Source of the DNA: JAVWIF01 sp036639635
Lineage (GTDB): Bacteria > Bacillota_I > Bacilli_A > Erysipelotrichales > Erysipelotrichaceae
NCBI GenBank assembly: GCA_036639635.1
Contig: JAVWIF010000004.1
Span: forward strand, 17,584-81,583
Direction of reading: 5' to 3'
DNA: 64,000 nucleotides
Position numbers and translations under genes: made by a program. Within the stretch, counting starts at the first letter, position 1; each line of letters opens with the position of its first letter. The notes beneath the pieces are model-generated. The model was not told the DNA's origin. It made no database searches and saw nothing but the letters and a program-made list of their open reading frames with translations. Of this stretch, positions 35,230-44,399 are shown piece after piece.

Positions 35230-35769
35230 ATGTTTCGTGTGCTAAAAGATATAAATTATAACTTAAAGCGTTCTATGGAAAATGATCCAGCAGCACATTC
35301 TAAACTTGAGGTCTTATTGTTATATCCTCATATCAAAGCTTTGGCATTTCATCGTGTGAGTCATTTTTTGTACCATTATCATTTGTTTTTTCTATCACGT
35401 TTTAACTCTAACATTGGACGCTTTTGGACTGGTATCGAAATCCATCCAGGAGCTACTATTGGAAAAGGTTTTCTAATAGACCATGGAATGGGAGTCGTGA
35501 TTGGTGAGACGGCAGTGATTGGTGATGATTGTCAAATTTATCATGGCGTAACATTAGGTGGAACAGGGAAGCAACATGCCAAACGTCATCCAACTGTTGG
35601 CAATGGGGTAATGATAGGTGCTGGAGCAAAGTGTTTAGGAAATATAAACATAGGAGATAATGCTAAAATTGGAGCGAATGCAGTTGTAATTTCAGATGTT
35701 CCAGCAAATACGACTTTTATTGGACTTGCTGCAAAAGATAAACGTCAAAAACATTGCGATTGTAACTAA
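35230..35769 (+). CDS. cysE: Serine O-acetyltransferase
   Basis: CysE acetylates serine with acetyl-CoA to give O-acetylserine, the CysK substrate. The 179-residue protein has an N-terminal helical domain with NDPAAHSKLEVLLLYPH, then the left-handed beta helix with the GIEIHPGATIGKG, DHGMGVVIGETA and HGVTLGGTG motifs. The length matches the short Gram-positive form. The start at 35230 is one base after the cysK stop and lacks a clear ribosome-binding site, which suggests re-initiation after cysK. An in-frame ATG at 35188 within cysK is less likely. The C terminus CDCN carries two extra Cys. Confidence 0.94.
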   Translation: MFRVLKDINYNLKRSMENDPAAHSKLEVLLLYPHIKALAFHRVSHFLYHYHLFFLSRFNSNIGRFWTGIEIHPGATIGKGFLIDHGMGVVIGETAVIGDDCQIYHGVTLGGTGKQHAKRHPTVGNGVMIGAGAKCLGNINIGDNAKIGANAVVISDVPANTTFIGLAAKDKRQKHCDCN

Positions 35770-35802
35770 AGGTACGTATGGATTTCCATATGTACCTTTT
35801 TA
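35768..35802 (+). terminator. Terminator of cysK-cysE
   Basis: GGTACGTATGG (35771-35781) pairs with CCATATGTACC (35786-35796) over 11 bp with one G-U pair, followed by TTTTT. Confidence 0.92.
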
Positions 35803-35892
35803 CAACTCAAGAAAGTCTTTTTGATTTCTTGCTATTTAGTACTAAACTTGATATATTTTAAGAAGCTTACAAGAAAGACAGAGGGGAAAAGA

Positions 35893-36303
35893 ATGTTAGA
35901 AGTTAATGGAGAATTTAAAGCAGGAGCTGCTGTCATTTTCTCTAAAAATTTCTTTTAGGTACGAAAGAGTAAAGCATTGATTACTAAATCGGATGCCATT
36001 ATCATAGCTATCTATCTTCTCATTGCCTATCTTGGCAATGTTGGCTTGTGTATATGCTGATCATGTGGTTGTTTAATTGTGACCAAAATTCGGATTTTAT
36101 CATATTAGTTGGGTATGTTGCAGATGGGAATAGTGGCAGTTGCTAGTATTCCTAGTATTGTAATGATGAAGAGTCATACTCTAACGCGTTACTCCTTAAC
36201 AAACATGTCTTGGGTGACTCTATTACTGAATTTTGTAATAGCAGCAATTATTTTATATAGTTGTCGAAATATGATGAATGGTAGAGAGATTAAGAGTGAA
36301 TAG
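35893..36303 (+). pseudogene. Decayed small membrane-protein gene
   Basis: One reading frame runs about 137 codons from an ATG at 35893 (GAGGGG upstream) to a TAG at 36301-36303, broken by in-frame TAG, TGA and TAG codons at about codons 22, 55 and 72. The translation has hydrophobic stretches (AIIIAIYLLIAYLGNVGL, TLLLNFVIAAIILY) typical of a polytopic membrane protein. Keeping one frame across three stops argues for a recently decayed gene rather than noise. The family is not recognised. The only open part left is 36109-36303 (64 codons, TTG start). Confidence 0.5.
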
Positions 36304-36435
36304 GGCTTTAATTATGGTAAAGCATGTTATTGTTAACGTAAATTATGCGAAATATGGGATACGTAGGAGGGTAAGGCTTTTTCTTTTACCTTAAGTATGA
36401 TATTATAGATAACGATATAAAAAAGAGGTATAACT

Positions 36436-37689
36436 ATGTGGAAATTTCAATGTAAAAAACAATTAGGTGTTATATTAGTAGGATTTATATTTGGGGCAAT
36501 ATTATTTGGTGCCTTTGGATACCAGAGAGAATTAATTCTTGATCTAATGAATAAAATGTCAATGGCACAGCTTTCCAAAGAAGCGTACATTCCTTATTTA
36601 TTAGGAGGAATAACCATTGCAGGAGCTGTTAATGGGTTTATGTTAACCATGTATTTTATTCAACGCTTTAATATTAATTATATGTTTGTAATTATTATCT
36701 TCTTCTTTGGAGGATTTAGTTTCATTGCCCCAATTGGAGCAATATTATTATTGCCAACAGTAGCTGTTTGTATTTTCGGTTGGTTAACGATTCCTAATCG
36801 TGGTAATCATAAAGCTCTTGAAAAGAATGAAGTTACTAGTGTTGCTGAAGTAGAGCGCGTATATCGTTTACACCATAGGTATGTTAATGATTATGATGAT
36901 TTGGCAAAAAAAGTTTGGAATTATACATTACGTATGAATGTTGTTTATGCAGTAGGTCTTATTGTGATGTTCTTTGCTATCTTCTATGTGGAAGATTTAT
37001 TCTTAATGTTCTTAGTTTTTGTTTGCTATGCAGTGATGTTTATTCAATTAACAAAAAGAAAAGCAATGGCATTAGAACCAATCATTGCTTTGTTATATGA
37101 TGAGTGTAACCCAGAAGCTTGTGCTTCTGCAATCTTTGCTTTAGCAAAGTTTAGTAAAAAGAAGAAAACATTTCCATTACCACAACATTTAGCACAGTGT
37201 ATGATATATTTAAACGATCCACATTTAGCAGTTGATGTTTTGGTAACTTGTCAAAAAGATAAAGTAGCAAATATGTTTCCATATTATTCATTGATGGCTT
37301 ACGCATACTATCAATTAGGTGATGCAAGTATGGTACAGTTACAATTTGATGAATGTGAAAAAAATAGTGCAAGAAATGTAAATGGACCAATAGGAATGTT
37401 ACGTTCACAATGCTTAGATGGTATTAGTAATAAACTAGAATTAATGAATAAAGAGTTCGGTAAAGCTAGAAGATACTTTGAGGCAAATGTAAACACGACG
37501 CCTTATGAGTTTCAAAAAGTTGATTTTCATTATTATTTAGGGTTGATTGCTTTTGTTGATCACGATTTAGATGAAGCCCAAAGAAAGTTTGACTATGTAA
37601 AACAACATGGAAATCAAATGTACTTTGTCGAAAAAGCAAACAAATTTTTACAAATGATAGCAAATGCAGCACCAGAAGATACATACTAA
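36436..37689 (+). CDS. Membrane protein with C-terminal TPR-like region
   Basis: The function is unknown. The 417-residue protein has three helices in the first 120 residues (about 10-28, 50-72, 82-115), two more at about 170-205, and a C-terminal soluble part (about 215-410) of helical hairpins that looks like degenerate tetratricopeptide repeats (for example SLMAYAYYQLGDASMVQLQF and FHYYLGLIAFVDHDLDEAQRKF). Such repeats usually mediate protein contacts. AAGAGGT upstream sets the start. It appears to be a single-gene unit ending at 37688-37721. Confidence 0.75.
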   Translation: MWKFQCKKQLGVILVGFIFGAILFGAFGYQRELILDLMNKMSMAQLSKEAYIPYLLGGITIAGAVNGFMLTMYFIQRFNINYMFVIIIFFFGGFSFIAPIGAILLLPTVAVCIFGWLTIPNRGNHKALEKNEVTSVAEVERVYRLHHRYVNDYDDLAKKVWNYTLRMNVVYAVGLIVMFFAIFYVEDLFLMFLVFVCYAVMFIQLTKRKAMALEPIIALLYDECNPEACASAIFALAKFSKKKKTFPLPQHLAQCMIYLNDPHLAVDVLVTCQKDKVANMFPYYSLMAYAYYQLGDASMVQLQFDECEKNSARNVNGPIGMLRSQCLDGISNKLELMNKEFGKARRYFEANVNTTPYEFQKVDFHYYLGLIAFVDHDLDEAQRKFDYVKQHGNQMYFVEKANKFLQMIANAAPEDTY

Positions 37690-37721
37690 CAGAGGCGAGA
37701 ATCATTGCTTCTGTTTTTTTC
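37688..37721 (+). terminator. Terminator after the TPR-like membrane protein gene
   Basis: AACAGAGGC pairs with GCTTCTGTT (one G-U pair), followed by seven T. Confidence 0.88.
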
Positions 37722-37770
37722 TATTATGATGAAGAACCATGTGAAATATGTGTGAATAAATGCAAACGTA

Positions 37771-37798
37771 TTGACAGGTGAATAAAAATAATTATAAT
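37771..37798 (+). promoter_or_regulatory. Sigma-A promoter of the marR-ABC operon
   Basis: Perfect TTGACA (37771-37776) and TATAAT (37793-37798) have 16-bp spacing. The operator follows directly downstream. Confidence 0.9.
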
Positions 37799-37812
37799 AG
37801 TTAAGGTAGTTA

Positions 37813-37833
37813 ATAGTTAAGTGGCTTAACTAT
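37813..37833. promoter_or_regulatory. Operator for the MarR-type regulator
   Basis: ATAGTTAAG-TGG-CTTAACTAT is a perfect 9-bp inverted repeat just downstream of the -10. An extra half-site (TAGTTAAGG) lies at 37798-37806. The size fits MarR operators; autorepression of the exporter operon is the likely outcome. Confidence 0.78.
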
Positions 37834-37849
37834 CGAAAGAGGTGACAAT

Positions 37850-38317
37850 ATGGATGAGATGGAAATTGCGCGGAAGATAACGCATTTGTTTTATACAATG
37901 CGTAAAGAAAGTTTAATGAAACCCTCAAATAATCATAAAATAGGGCATCGTGACATTATGATGTTAGATGCTATTATGCGCATAAATGCGGAAGGTGATT
38001 TAGTAAAGATGAGTGATATCAGTACGTATTTTAATGTAACGCCAGCAGCGATTTCACAAATGATTAAAACATTTGAAAATAAGAACTGGGTGGAACGTAT
38101 ACTACTAGAGAATGATCGTAGAAGTGTTTATATTAAAGTTACCAAAGAAGCCAAAGAGCTGATCAACGGATGTGAAAAACATATGAGTGATAAACTATTG
38201 TTATTCATTGAAGAATTAGGTGCGGAAGATGCACAAGCATTTATTAGAATTCTAGAAAAAGCTTCCATATTTTATAAGAAAGAAAATGAATGTAAACAGA
38301 AAGGAAATGACGAATGA
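37850..38317 (+). CDS. MarR family transcription regulator
   Basis: This is a predicted repressor of the downstream exporter. The 155-residue protein has the MarR winged helix: DISTYFNVTPAAISQMIKTFENKNWVER holds the recognition helix, and the wing contains LENDRRSVYIKVT. Helices at both ends form the dimer interface. AGAGGTG lies before the ATG. It overlaps the first ABC gene by ATGA. A perfect inverted repeat in its own leader is the probable binding site. The inducing compound is unknown. Confidence 0.93.
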   Translation: MDEMEIARKITHLFYTMRKESLMKPSNNHKIGHRDIMMLDAIMRINAEGDLVKMSDISTYFNVTPAAISQMIKTFENKNWVERILLENDRRSVYIKVTKEAKELINGCEKHMSDKLLLFIEELGAEDAQAFIRILEKASIFYKKENECKQKGNDE

Positions 38318-40536
38318 TTAAATTACTTAAATATTTAAAACCATTTACTTTATCATTAATTGTTGTTGTGGCTTTGTTGTTTGGACAAGCCCAATGTGAA
38401 TTAGCACTCCCTGATTATATGTCAGATATTATTAATACAGGGATTCAAAAGAGTGGAATTGAAGATAGTGTTCCTGTTGCTATTAGAGAAAATGAATATA
38501 AAAAGATTGCTTTTTTTCTAGAAGATAACGAAAAAAACTTGTTCCTAAATAACTATGAACTTGTTCTACAAGATAAAGGAACAAAAGAACAAAAAGAGAA
38601 GTATCCAATATTAAAGAGTGAAAATTTATATGTCTTAGTGAATATCGAAAGTGCAACTAGAGATAAACTGAACACAGCGCTAGTTAAAGCTGAAATGTTA
38701 GTAAGCGGAATTGAAAAACAAGCAAAAGATCCCAATAGTGAAATGATGAAAAAACTTCCTAAAGGCATGGATATATTTAAAGCATTGCCTTTCATGCCTA
38801 AAGAAGAAGTTGATGCCATGAAACAAGAAATTGAAGTACAATTACAAGCACTTGGAAAAAGTACGTTAGCAACTGCTGGAGCAAGTTATGTAAAAGGTGA
38901 ATATAAAGCAATAGGCATTGATACAGATGCTATGCAAAATCACTATATTTTACTTGCTGGTGGAAAGATGTTATTGATTGCTTTAGCAGGCTCAATAGCA
39001 GCTATCTTTGTAGGTTTATTTGCTGCACGTATTGGTGCAGGATTTGCGAAAGCAGTACGTAAAGATGTCTTTGAAAAAGTAGAAAACTTTTCTCAATCAG
39101 AATTTAATAAATTTTCGACATCTTCATTAATTACAAGAACGACCAATGATGTACAACAAATACAAATGGTAATCATCATGTTTCTTAGGATGGTTGCATA
39201 TGCCCCAATTATTGGAATTGGAGCGATTCTTCATGTTTTAAATTCAGAAGCAAGTATGACTTGGATTATTGCTTTATGTGTTGTTGTATTATTAAGTTTA
39301 ATTGGTGTACTTATGATGGTCGCAATGCCTAAATTTAAGATAAATCAGAAGTTAATTGATAATATTAATACGGTTACACGTGGCTCCTTAGAAGGAATGC
39401 CGGTTATTCGTGCTTTCAATACACAAGCATATGAAGAAGAGAAGTTTAATGAAGTAAATAGTAAAATGATGAAAACAAACTTATTTATTAATCGTGTTAT
39501 GTCTTTTATGATGCCTGCTATGATGTTTATTATGAATGGTGCTAGTTTGTTGATTGTTTGGGTAGGTGGTCATCAGATTGCCGATGGAACTTTACAAATC
39601 GGAGATATGTTAGCCTTTATTCAATACTCTATGCAAATTATTATGGCCTTCTTAATGATTGCTATGATTGCAGTTATGTTGCCAAGAGCAAGTGTATCTG
39701 CTAAACGTATTTATGAGGTACTAAGTTGTAAATTTAGTATTCGTGATCCTAAGAATCCAAAACATTTTGGTCACGAACAAAAAGGATATATTGATTTTCA
39801 AAATGTATCATTTCGTTATCCAGGAGCCGAAGATGATGTTTTACATGATATTAATTTCACTGCAAAACCAGGAGAAACGACGGCTTTTATTGGAAGTACA
39901 GGAAGTGGTAAATCAACAATTATTAATTTAGTTCCACGTTTCTTTGATGTGAGCGAAGGGAAAATATTAGTAGATGGCGTTGATATTAAAGAAGTATCAC
40001 AACATGAATTAAGAGAAAAAATTGGCTATGTTCCACAAAAAGGTGTTTTATTCTCTGGAGATATTGAATCAAATTTACGATACGCTAAAGAAGATGCTAG
40101 TCAAGAAGAACTTGATCGTGCTAGTAAAATAGCACAAGCAACCGAATTTATTTCATCAAAACCATCAGGATATGGAACGTCAATATCACAAGGAGGAACC
40201 AATGTTTCAGGTGGACAAAAACAACGTTTATCGATTGCGAGAGCACTTGTGAAACGTCCTGAAATTTATATCTTTGATGATTCTTTCTCGGCATTAGATT
40301 TTAAAACAGATGCCAAATTACGTGCTGCTTTAGCAGATGTTACGAAAGAAGACAATGCCACTGTTTTATTAGTTGCTCAACGTATTTCTAGTATTATGCA
40401 TGCCCAACGTATTGTTGTATTAGAAAAAGGTAGAGTAGCCGGTATAGGAACACATAGCGAGTTATTAAAAACTTGTGAGGTATATCAAGAAATTGCCTAT
40501 AGTCAATTATCAAAGGAGGAATTAGGAAATGAGTAA
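38314..40536 (+). CDS. ABC exporter half-transporter, subunit with degenerate Walker B
   Basis: This is the first half of a heterodimeric multidrug-type ABC exporter. The 740-residue protein has a membrane domain with an unusually long extracellular insert between helices 1 and 2 (about residues 35-205), then the nucleotide-binding domain from about 490. Walker A is GSTGSGKST, the signature is canonical VSGGQ, and Walker B ends IFDDSFSALD, where Asp replaces the catalytic Glu. It overlaps marR by 4 bases and the partner gene by 8 bases. Confidence 0.92.
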   Translation: MIKLLKYLKPFTLSLIVVVALLFGQAQCELALPDYMSDIINTGIQKSGIEDSVPVAIRENEYKKIAFFLEDNEKNLFLNNYELVLQDKGTKEQKEKYPILKSENLYVLVNIESATRDKLNTALVKAEMLVSGIEKQAKDPNSEMMKKLPKGMDIFKALPFMPKEEVDAMKQEIEVQLQALGKSTLATAGASYVKGEYKAIGIDTDAMQNHYILLAGGKMLLIALAGSIAAIFVGLFAARIGAGFAKAVRKDVFEKVENFSQSEFNKFSTSSLITRTTNDVQQIQMVIIMFLRMVAYAPIIGIGAILHVLNSEASMTWIIALCVVVLLSLIGVLMMVAMPKFKINQKLIDNINTVTRGSLEGMPVIRAFNTQAYEEEKFNEVNSKMMKTNLFINRVMSFMMPAMMFIMNGASLLIVWVGGHQIADGTLQIGDMLAFIQYSMQIIMAFLMIAMIAVMLPRASVSAKRIYEVLSCKFSIRDPKNPKHFGHEQKGYIDFQNVSFRYPGAEDDVLHDINFTAKPGETTAFIGSTGSGKSTIINLVPRFFDVSEGKILVDGVDIKEVSQHELREKIGYVPQKGVLFSGDIESNLRYAKEDASQEELDRASKIAQATEFISSKPSGYGTSISQGGTNVSGGQKQRLSIARALVKRPEIYIFDDSFSALDFKTDAKLRAALADVTKEDNATVLLVAQRISSIMHAQRIVVLEKGRVAGIGTHSELLKTCEVYQEIAYSQLSKEELGNE

Positions 40537-42388
40537 AGAACGTACACCTCGTCCTAGTCGTCCAGGACATGGCCCTATGGGGCATGGAATGCCTGCTGTT
40601 AAGGCAAAAGATTTTTCAGGGACTATGAAAAAATTAATTAAATTTATGCGTCCATATTATATAGTAATAGCAATTGCCATTGTTTTTGCAATCGTTAGTA
40701 CAATCCTTGCAATACTTGGACCAAAAATATTAGGAAATGCAACAACAGAACTAGCAGAAGGATTTATGCGTATTGCGACAAATAAAGGAACCATTGATTT
40801 TGATTATATTACAGGGATAATGTTAACGCTTATTGCTATGTATATCATAAGTGCTGTTTTATCCTATGCAATGAGTATTATGATGGCAACTATTACACAA
40901 AAAACAGCGTATAAGTTAAGACAAGATATTTCTCATAAAATAGATCGTATGCCATTTAAATATTTTGATGCGACCTCTCATGGTGATATATTATCACGTG
41001 TTACAAATGATGTCGATACGTTACAAACTTCTATGTCACAATCTTTATCACAAGTAGTAACCTCTGTTGTAAGTGTCATAGGATATCCCGTGATGATGAT
41101 AACGATTAGTTGGCAAATGACATTAATGGCACTTTGTGTAGTTCCATTATCATTAATCTTAGTATCGCGAATTGTTAAAAAATCACAAAGTTACTTTAAG
41201 CGCCAACAACAATATCTTAGTGATGTAAATGGCCATGTTGAAGAAATGTATAGTGGACATGTAGTTATGAAAGCTTTTAATGGAGAACAAAAATCCATTG
41301 AAGAGTTTAATAAACATAATGATAATTTATATGAAACTGCTTGGATTTCTCAATTCTTATCAGGCCTTATGATGCCAATTACGCAATTTGTAGGAAACTT
41401 AGGCTATGTTTGTGTATGTTTACTTGGTGGATATTTAGCAGCAATGGGTTCTATTACCATTGGTAATATTCAAGCATTTATTCAATATATAAGAAACTTT
41501 AATCAACCAATTGCACAACTTGCACAAGTTATGAATATGTTACAATCAACAGCAGCCGCTGCTGAGCGTGTCTTTACCTTCTTAGAAGAAGAGGAAGAAA
41601 TACCAGAAACATCTACACCTGTTGAAGTCTTTGATAAAGACGGTAATACGAATATTACAGGACAAGTTACATTTGAAAATGTTCACTTTGGATACACAGA
41701 AGATAAAATTATTATCAATAACTTTTCTATGTATATCAAACCAGGTAAGAAAATTGCCATAGTGGGACCTACTGGAGCAGGTAAAACAACGATTGTTAAA
41801 CTATTGATGCGTTTCTATGAATTAAATAGTGGTTCTATTTATATTGATGGTATTAAGACTGTTGATATGCGTAGAAGTGATTTACGTTCGCTTTTTGGTA
41901 TGGTATTACAAGATGCATGGTTATTTAATGGCACTATTATGGAAAACTTACGCTATGGACGCTTAGAAGCAAGTGATGAAGAAGTTATAAGTGCTGCTGA
42001 TAGTGCTTATGTTGATCACTTTATTCGTACATTAGATCATGGATATGATACGATGATCAATGAAGAAAGTAATAACATATCACAAGGACAAAAGCAATTA
42101 TTAACGATTGCACGTGCATTCTTATCAGATCCTAAAATTCTTATTCTAGATGAAGCTACATCATCTGTTGATACACGTACGGAAGTATTGATTCAAAAAG
42201 GCATGGAAAAATTAATGGAGAATCGTACAAGCTTCGTTATTGCTCATCGCTTATCTACCATTCGTGATGCTGATTTAATTTTAGTTATGAAAGATGGAGA
42301 TATAGTAGAAGCCGGAAGTCATAATGAATTAATGAGTGAAAATGGATTCTATACACAATTATATAATTCACAATTTGAAGAAGAATAA
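40529..42388 (+). CDS. ABC exporter half-transporter, catalytic subunit
   Basis: This is the second half of the heterodimer. The 619-residue protein has a Pro/Gly-rich N terminus, six membrane helices (about 40-330) and a nucleotide-binding domain with Walker A GPTGAGKTT, a non-canonical signature ISQGQ and a canonical Walker B LILDEATSSVD. Together with the partner this makes one intact ATP site (this Walker A/B with the partner signature) and one degenerate site, as in TM287/288 and BmrCD-type exporters. AAGGAGGA at 40515-40522 sets the start. Confidence 0.93.
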   Translation: MSKERTPRPSRPGHGPMGHGMPAVKAKDFSGTMKKLIKFMRPYYIVIAIAIVFAIVSTILAILGPKILGNATTELAEGFMRIATNKGTIDFDYITGIMLTLIAMYIISAVLSYAMSIMMATITQKTAYKLRQDISHKIDRMPFKYFDATSHGDILSRVTNDVDTLQTSMSQSLSQVVTSVVSVIGYPVMMITISWQMTLMALCVVPLSLILVSRIVKKSQSYFKRQQQYLSDVNGHVEEMYSGHVVMKAFNGEQKSIEEFNKHNDNLYETAWISQFLSGLMMPITQFVGNLGYVCVCLLGGYLAAMGSITIGNIQAFIQYIRNFNQPIAQLAQVMNMLQSTAAAAERVFTFLEEEEEIPETSTPVEVFDKDGNTNITGQVTFENVHFGYTEDKIIINNFSMYIKPGKKIAIVGPTGAGKTTIVKLLMRFYELNSGSIYIDGIKTVDMRRSDLRSLFGMVLQDAWLFNGTIMENLRYGRLEASDEEVISAADSAYVDHFIRTLDHGYDTMINEESNNISQGQKQLLTIARAFLSDPKILILDEATSSVDTRTEVLIQKGMEKLMENRTSFVIAHRLSTIRDADLILVMKDGDIVEAGSHNELMSENGFYTQLYNSQFEEE

Positions 42389-42425
42389 AAAAAGAGACAT
42401 TGCCAAATAGGCAATGTCTTATTTT
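42389..42425. terminator. Bidirectional terminator between the ABC exporter and the HD gene
   Basis: GACATTGCC (42396-42404) pairs with GGCAATGTC (42410-42418), flanked by an A-run upstream and ATTTT downstream. Confidence 0.88.
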
Positions 42426-42967
42426 ACGACAAGAGCTAACATAGATAGAAAACTAACACTAGTATGAGAATACCGAACTTTTCGGCCACCTTGTAATAGT
42501 ACTTCTGATAAGCAACAATATTTATCAACGGCTTGTAAAATCCAACCTTCTTTTGTTTTTGGAGTATGAATGGTCATAGGCCACATGTGATGAAGAATTG
42601 CATCATCAATAATAGCATTTGTTTTAGTAGCTTTTTTAGCATTTTCTAAAGCAATTCTTGGATGTACAGAACAATGTCTTCCTTCGATAGGCTGTTCAAA
42701 ATGACGATCATATAAATATAAGTCATGAAGAAGACCAGCTCTTGCTATACTGTAAGCATCAGCATTTAACTTACGAGCAATGAGAAAAGAATAGTAAGAT
42801 ACATTTATAGAATGTTGAAATCTAGACGTTTTCATATGTTGATGAAAGTCATGCAATTCAATGACATCGTCAACACAAAGTAAATCATTTATACAATCTA
42901 AATATTCATTACGTAAACTACAATCTACATTGTTTAAATCTACCCTAGAGAAAATTGCATTTTGCAT
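42419..42967 (-). CDS. HD domain protein
   Basis: This is a predicted metal-dependent phosphohydrolase; its substrate is unknown. The 182-residue protein has the HD signature H...HD in RFQHSINVSYYS and GLLHDLYLY, a further His in SVHPRIALENA and DAILHHMWP, and D in QAVDKYCCL. This layout matches small bacterial HD proteins of the YfbR/uncharacterised phosphohydrolase type. AAGGTGGT upstream of the ATG is the probable ribosome-binding site. It is convergent with the ABC operon and appears to be a single-gene unit. Confidence 0.8.
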   Translation of the reverse strand: MQNAIFSRVDLNNVDCSLRNEYLDCINDLLCVDDVIELHDFHQHMKTSRFQHSINVSYYSFLIARKLNADAYSIARAGLLHDLYLYDRHFEQPIEGRHCSVHPRIALENAKKATKTNAIIDDAILHHMWPMTIHTPKTKEGWILQAVDKYCCLSEVLLQGGRKVRYSHTSVSFLSMLALVVK

Positions 42968-43109
42968 TTAACTACCACCTTTTTTTCAAATACCCTTTAA
43001 TAATACCACGTATTAATTAAAAAAGTATGTGATAGTGGTGTGATTTCTATTTTTACTAGAATTTATTATGAAAATAGCGTAAAATATAAGAGAAAAAGAG
43101 GAACGATAA

Positions 43110-44111
43110 ATGATAGAATTCGAAAAAACGATACTCCATATTTTAGATAGTGAACACAATACCCTTATTAATAGCGATGAGTGTATGCGTGATATGAGTG
43201 TCGAAATAGAAAAAATGTTGCAAATCAAAACTAGTAAAGTATTCGCATCAAGTGCAAAGAAGAAATGTGAATTCAAGGAAGGTGGACACATTACTCTTTA
43301 TCTAAATGAATATAAAGAGTCTAAGACCACATTTGAAGAAATGAGTCAGAAGATTGCTCAATTTATTTTTGATGCAAAGATGAAATATGGTTTATTTGAT
43401 GCTACAGATTTAATTGTGAGTGAAGTGTTATTTGAAAGTAGACGCTATATTGTGGCAATTGAAAATGCATATAGTGAAGGAGTCACCCATAATCTTGTAC
43501 AAAAAGATGAGCATATTACCAATGAAGTCATTCCTTATCGTACGTTATTATCGTTAAATTTAGTAAAAAATGATCGTGCATTTATTGTTGAACTATCTGA
43601 TATGAGTGTATCTAGTGTTGAAAGTAAAGTCGAAATAGAAGCAGATAAAGTTAACTTTTATGCGAGTATTGTATTAGAAAGCGAATCTACACCTTCTTAT
43701 AGTGAAGCACTCTCTTCCATATCGAAGACAGTTGCTAAATTAGGCGATAAATTTGAGATTGATGAAATGGACTTGATTCCAAAGATGAAGGGGATTATTA
43801 ATGATAGTGTTGCGGCACAAACACCGATTAAAGTACAAGAAGTAGGGACTTTATTATTTGCCGATAAACCATTGGCACAAAACGAGTTTCAAGAGGAAAT
43901 GAGAACACAAGGAATATCCAAAGATATTGAAGTAGAATTTGTTAAAAGTAGTAAGCGTGATAAGATGCAAAAGATAAAAACGGATAAAGGAATTGAAATT
44001 AATATTCCTGTGGATTATATGAATTCAAAAGAATTCGTTGAATTTCAAACCCAAAGTGATGGCACTATTTCTATTCAATTAAAGAACATTAATCATATAA
44101 GCAGCAAATAA
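43110..44111 (+). CDS. Nucleoid-associated protein (NdpA/37-kDa family)
   Basis: The family (PF04245) was found on the nucleoid in E. coli; its function is not established. The 333-residue protein follows the family layout with N-terminal IEFEKTILHILDSE, the GHITLYLNEYKESKTTFEEMSQKIA segment, and a C-terminal part ending in IDIPVDYM-type sequence (here EINIPVDYMNSKEFVEF). AGAGGAACG upstream gives a moderate ribosome-binding site. It is a single-gene unit with a strong shared terminator. Confidence 0.78.
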   Translation: MIEFEKTILHILDSEHNTLINSDECMRDMSVEIEKMLQIKTSKVFASSAKKKCEFKEGGHITLYLNEYKESKTTFEEMSQKIAQFIFDAKMKYGLFDATDLIVSEVLFESRRYIVAIENAYSEGVTHNLVQKDEHITNEVIPYRTLLSLNLVKNDRAFIVELSDMSVSSVESKVEIEADKVNFYASIVLESESTPSYSEALSSISKTVAKLGDKFEIDEMDLIPKMKGIINDSVAAQTPIKVQEVGTLLFADKPLAQNEFQEEMRTQGISKDIEVEFVKSSKRDKMQKIKTDKGIEINIPVDYMNSKEFVEFQTQSDGTISIQLKNINHISSK

Positions 44112-44149
44112 ATAAGTCATAGCGTAATTGCTATGACTTATATTTTTTT
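44111..44149. terminator. Bidirectional terminator between the nucleoid-protein gene and nfu
   Basis: AATAAGTCATAGC pairs with GCTATGACTTATATT over about 12 bp, flanked by T-run and A-rich sequence. Confidence 0.9.
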
Positions 44150-44378
44150 ATTCAACTAATTTCACACCTACAACACCATCAACTTCATCTAATAAAATGG
44201 CTTCGACACCTCCACTAATTGTATCATCAACAGACATACAACCAACGCAAGCGCCTAATAATTTTACATTGACAATACCTTCTATAAAAGAAACAAATTC
44301 AATATCTCCACCATCTCTTTGGATATAAGGTCTAATTTTATCAATGACATGTTTAATCTCATCAACTTTTGTTTGCAT
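44148..44378 (-). CDS. NifU-like iron-sulfur scaffold protein
   Basis: This is a small Nfu-type carrier that delivers Fe-S clusters. The 76-residue protein consists only of the NifU C-terminal domain, with IRPYIQRDGGDIEFV and the cluster-binding CVGC motif in LLGACVGCMS. AAGGAAAA lies 13 bases before the ATG. It is the second gene of a minus-strand pair after the PAP2-related gene (21-base gap). Confidence 0.92.
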   Translation of the reverse strand: MQTKVDEIKHVIDKIRPYIQRDGGDIEFVSFIEGIVNVKLLGACVGCMSVDDTISGGVEAILLDEVDGVVGVKLVE

Positions 44379-44399
44379 CTTGTAACTTTTTCCTTCTTT

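Noticed and set aside
37151..37705. Three overlapping minus-strand open frames opposite the TPR-like membrane protein
   Set aside because: They are shadows of a convincing plus-strand gene with a good start and terminator.
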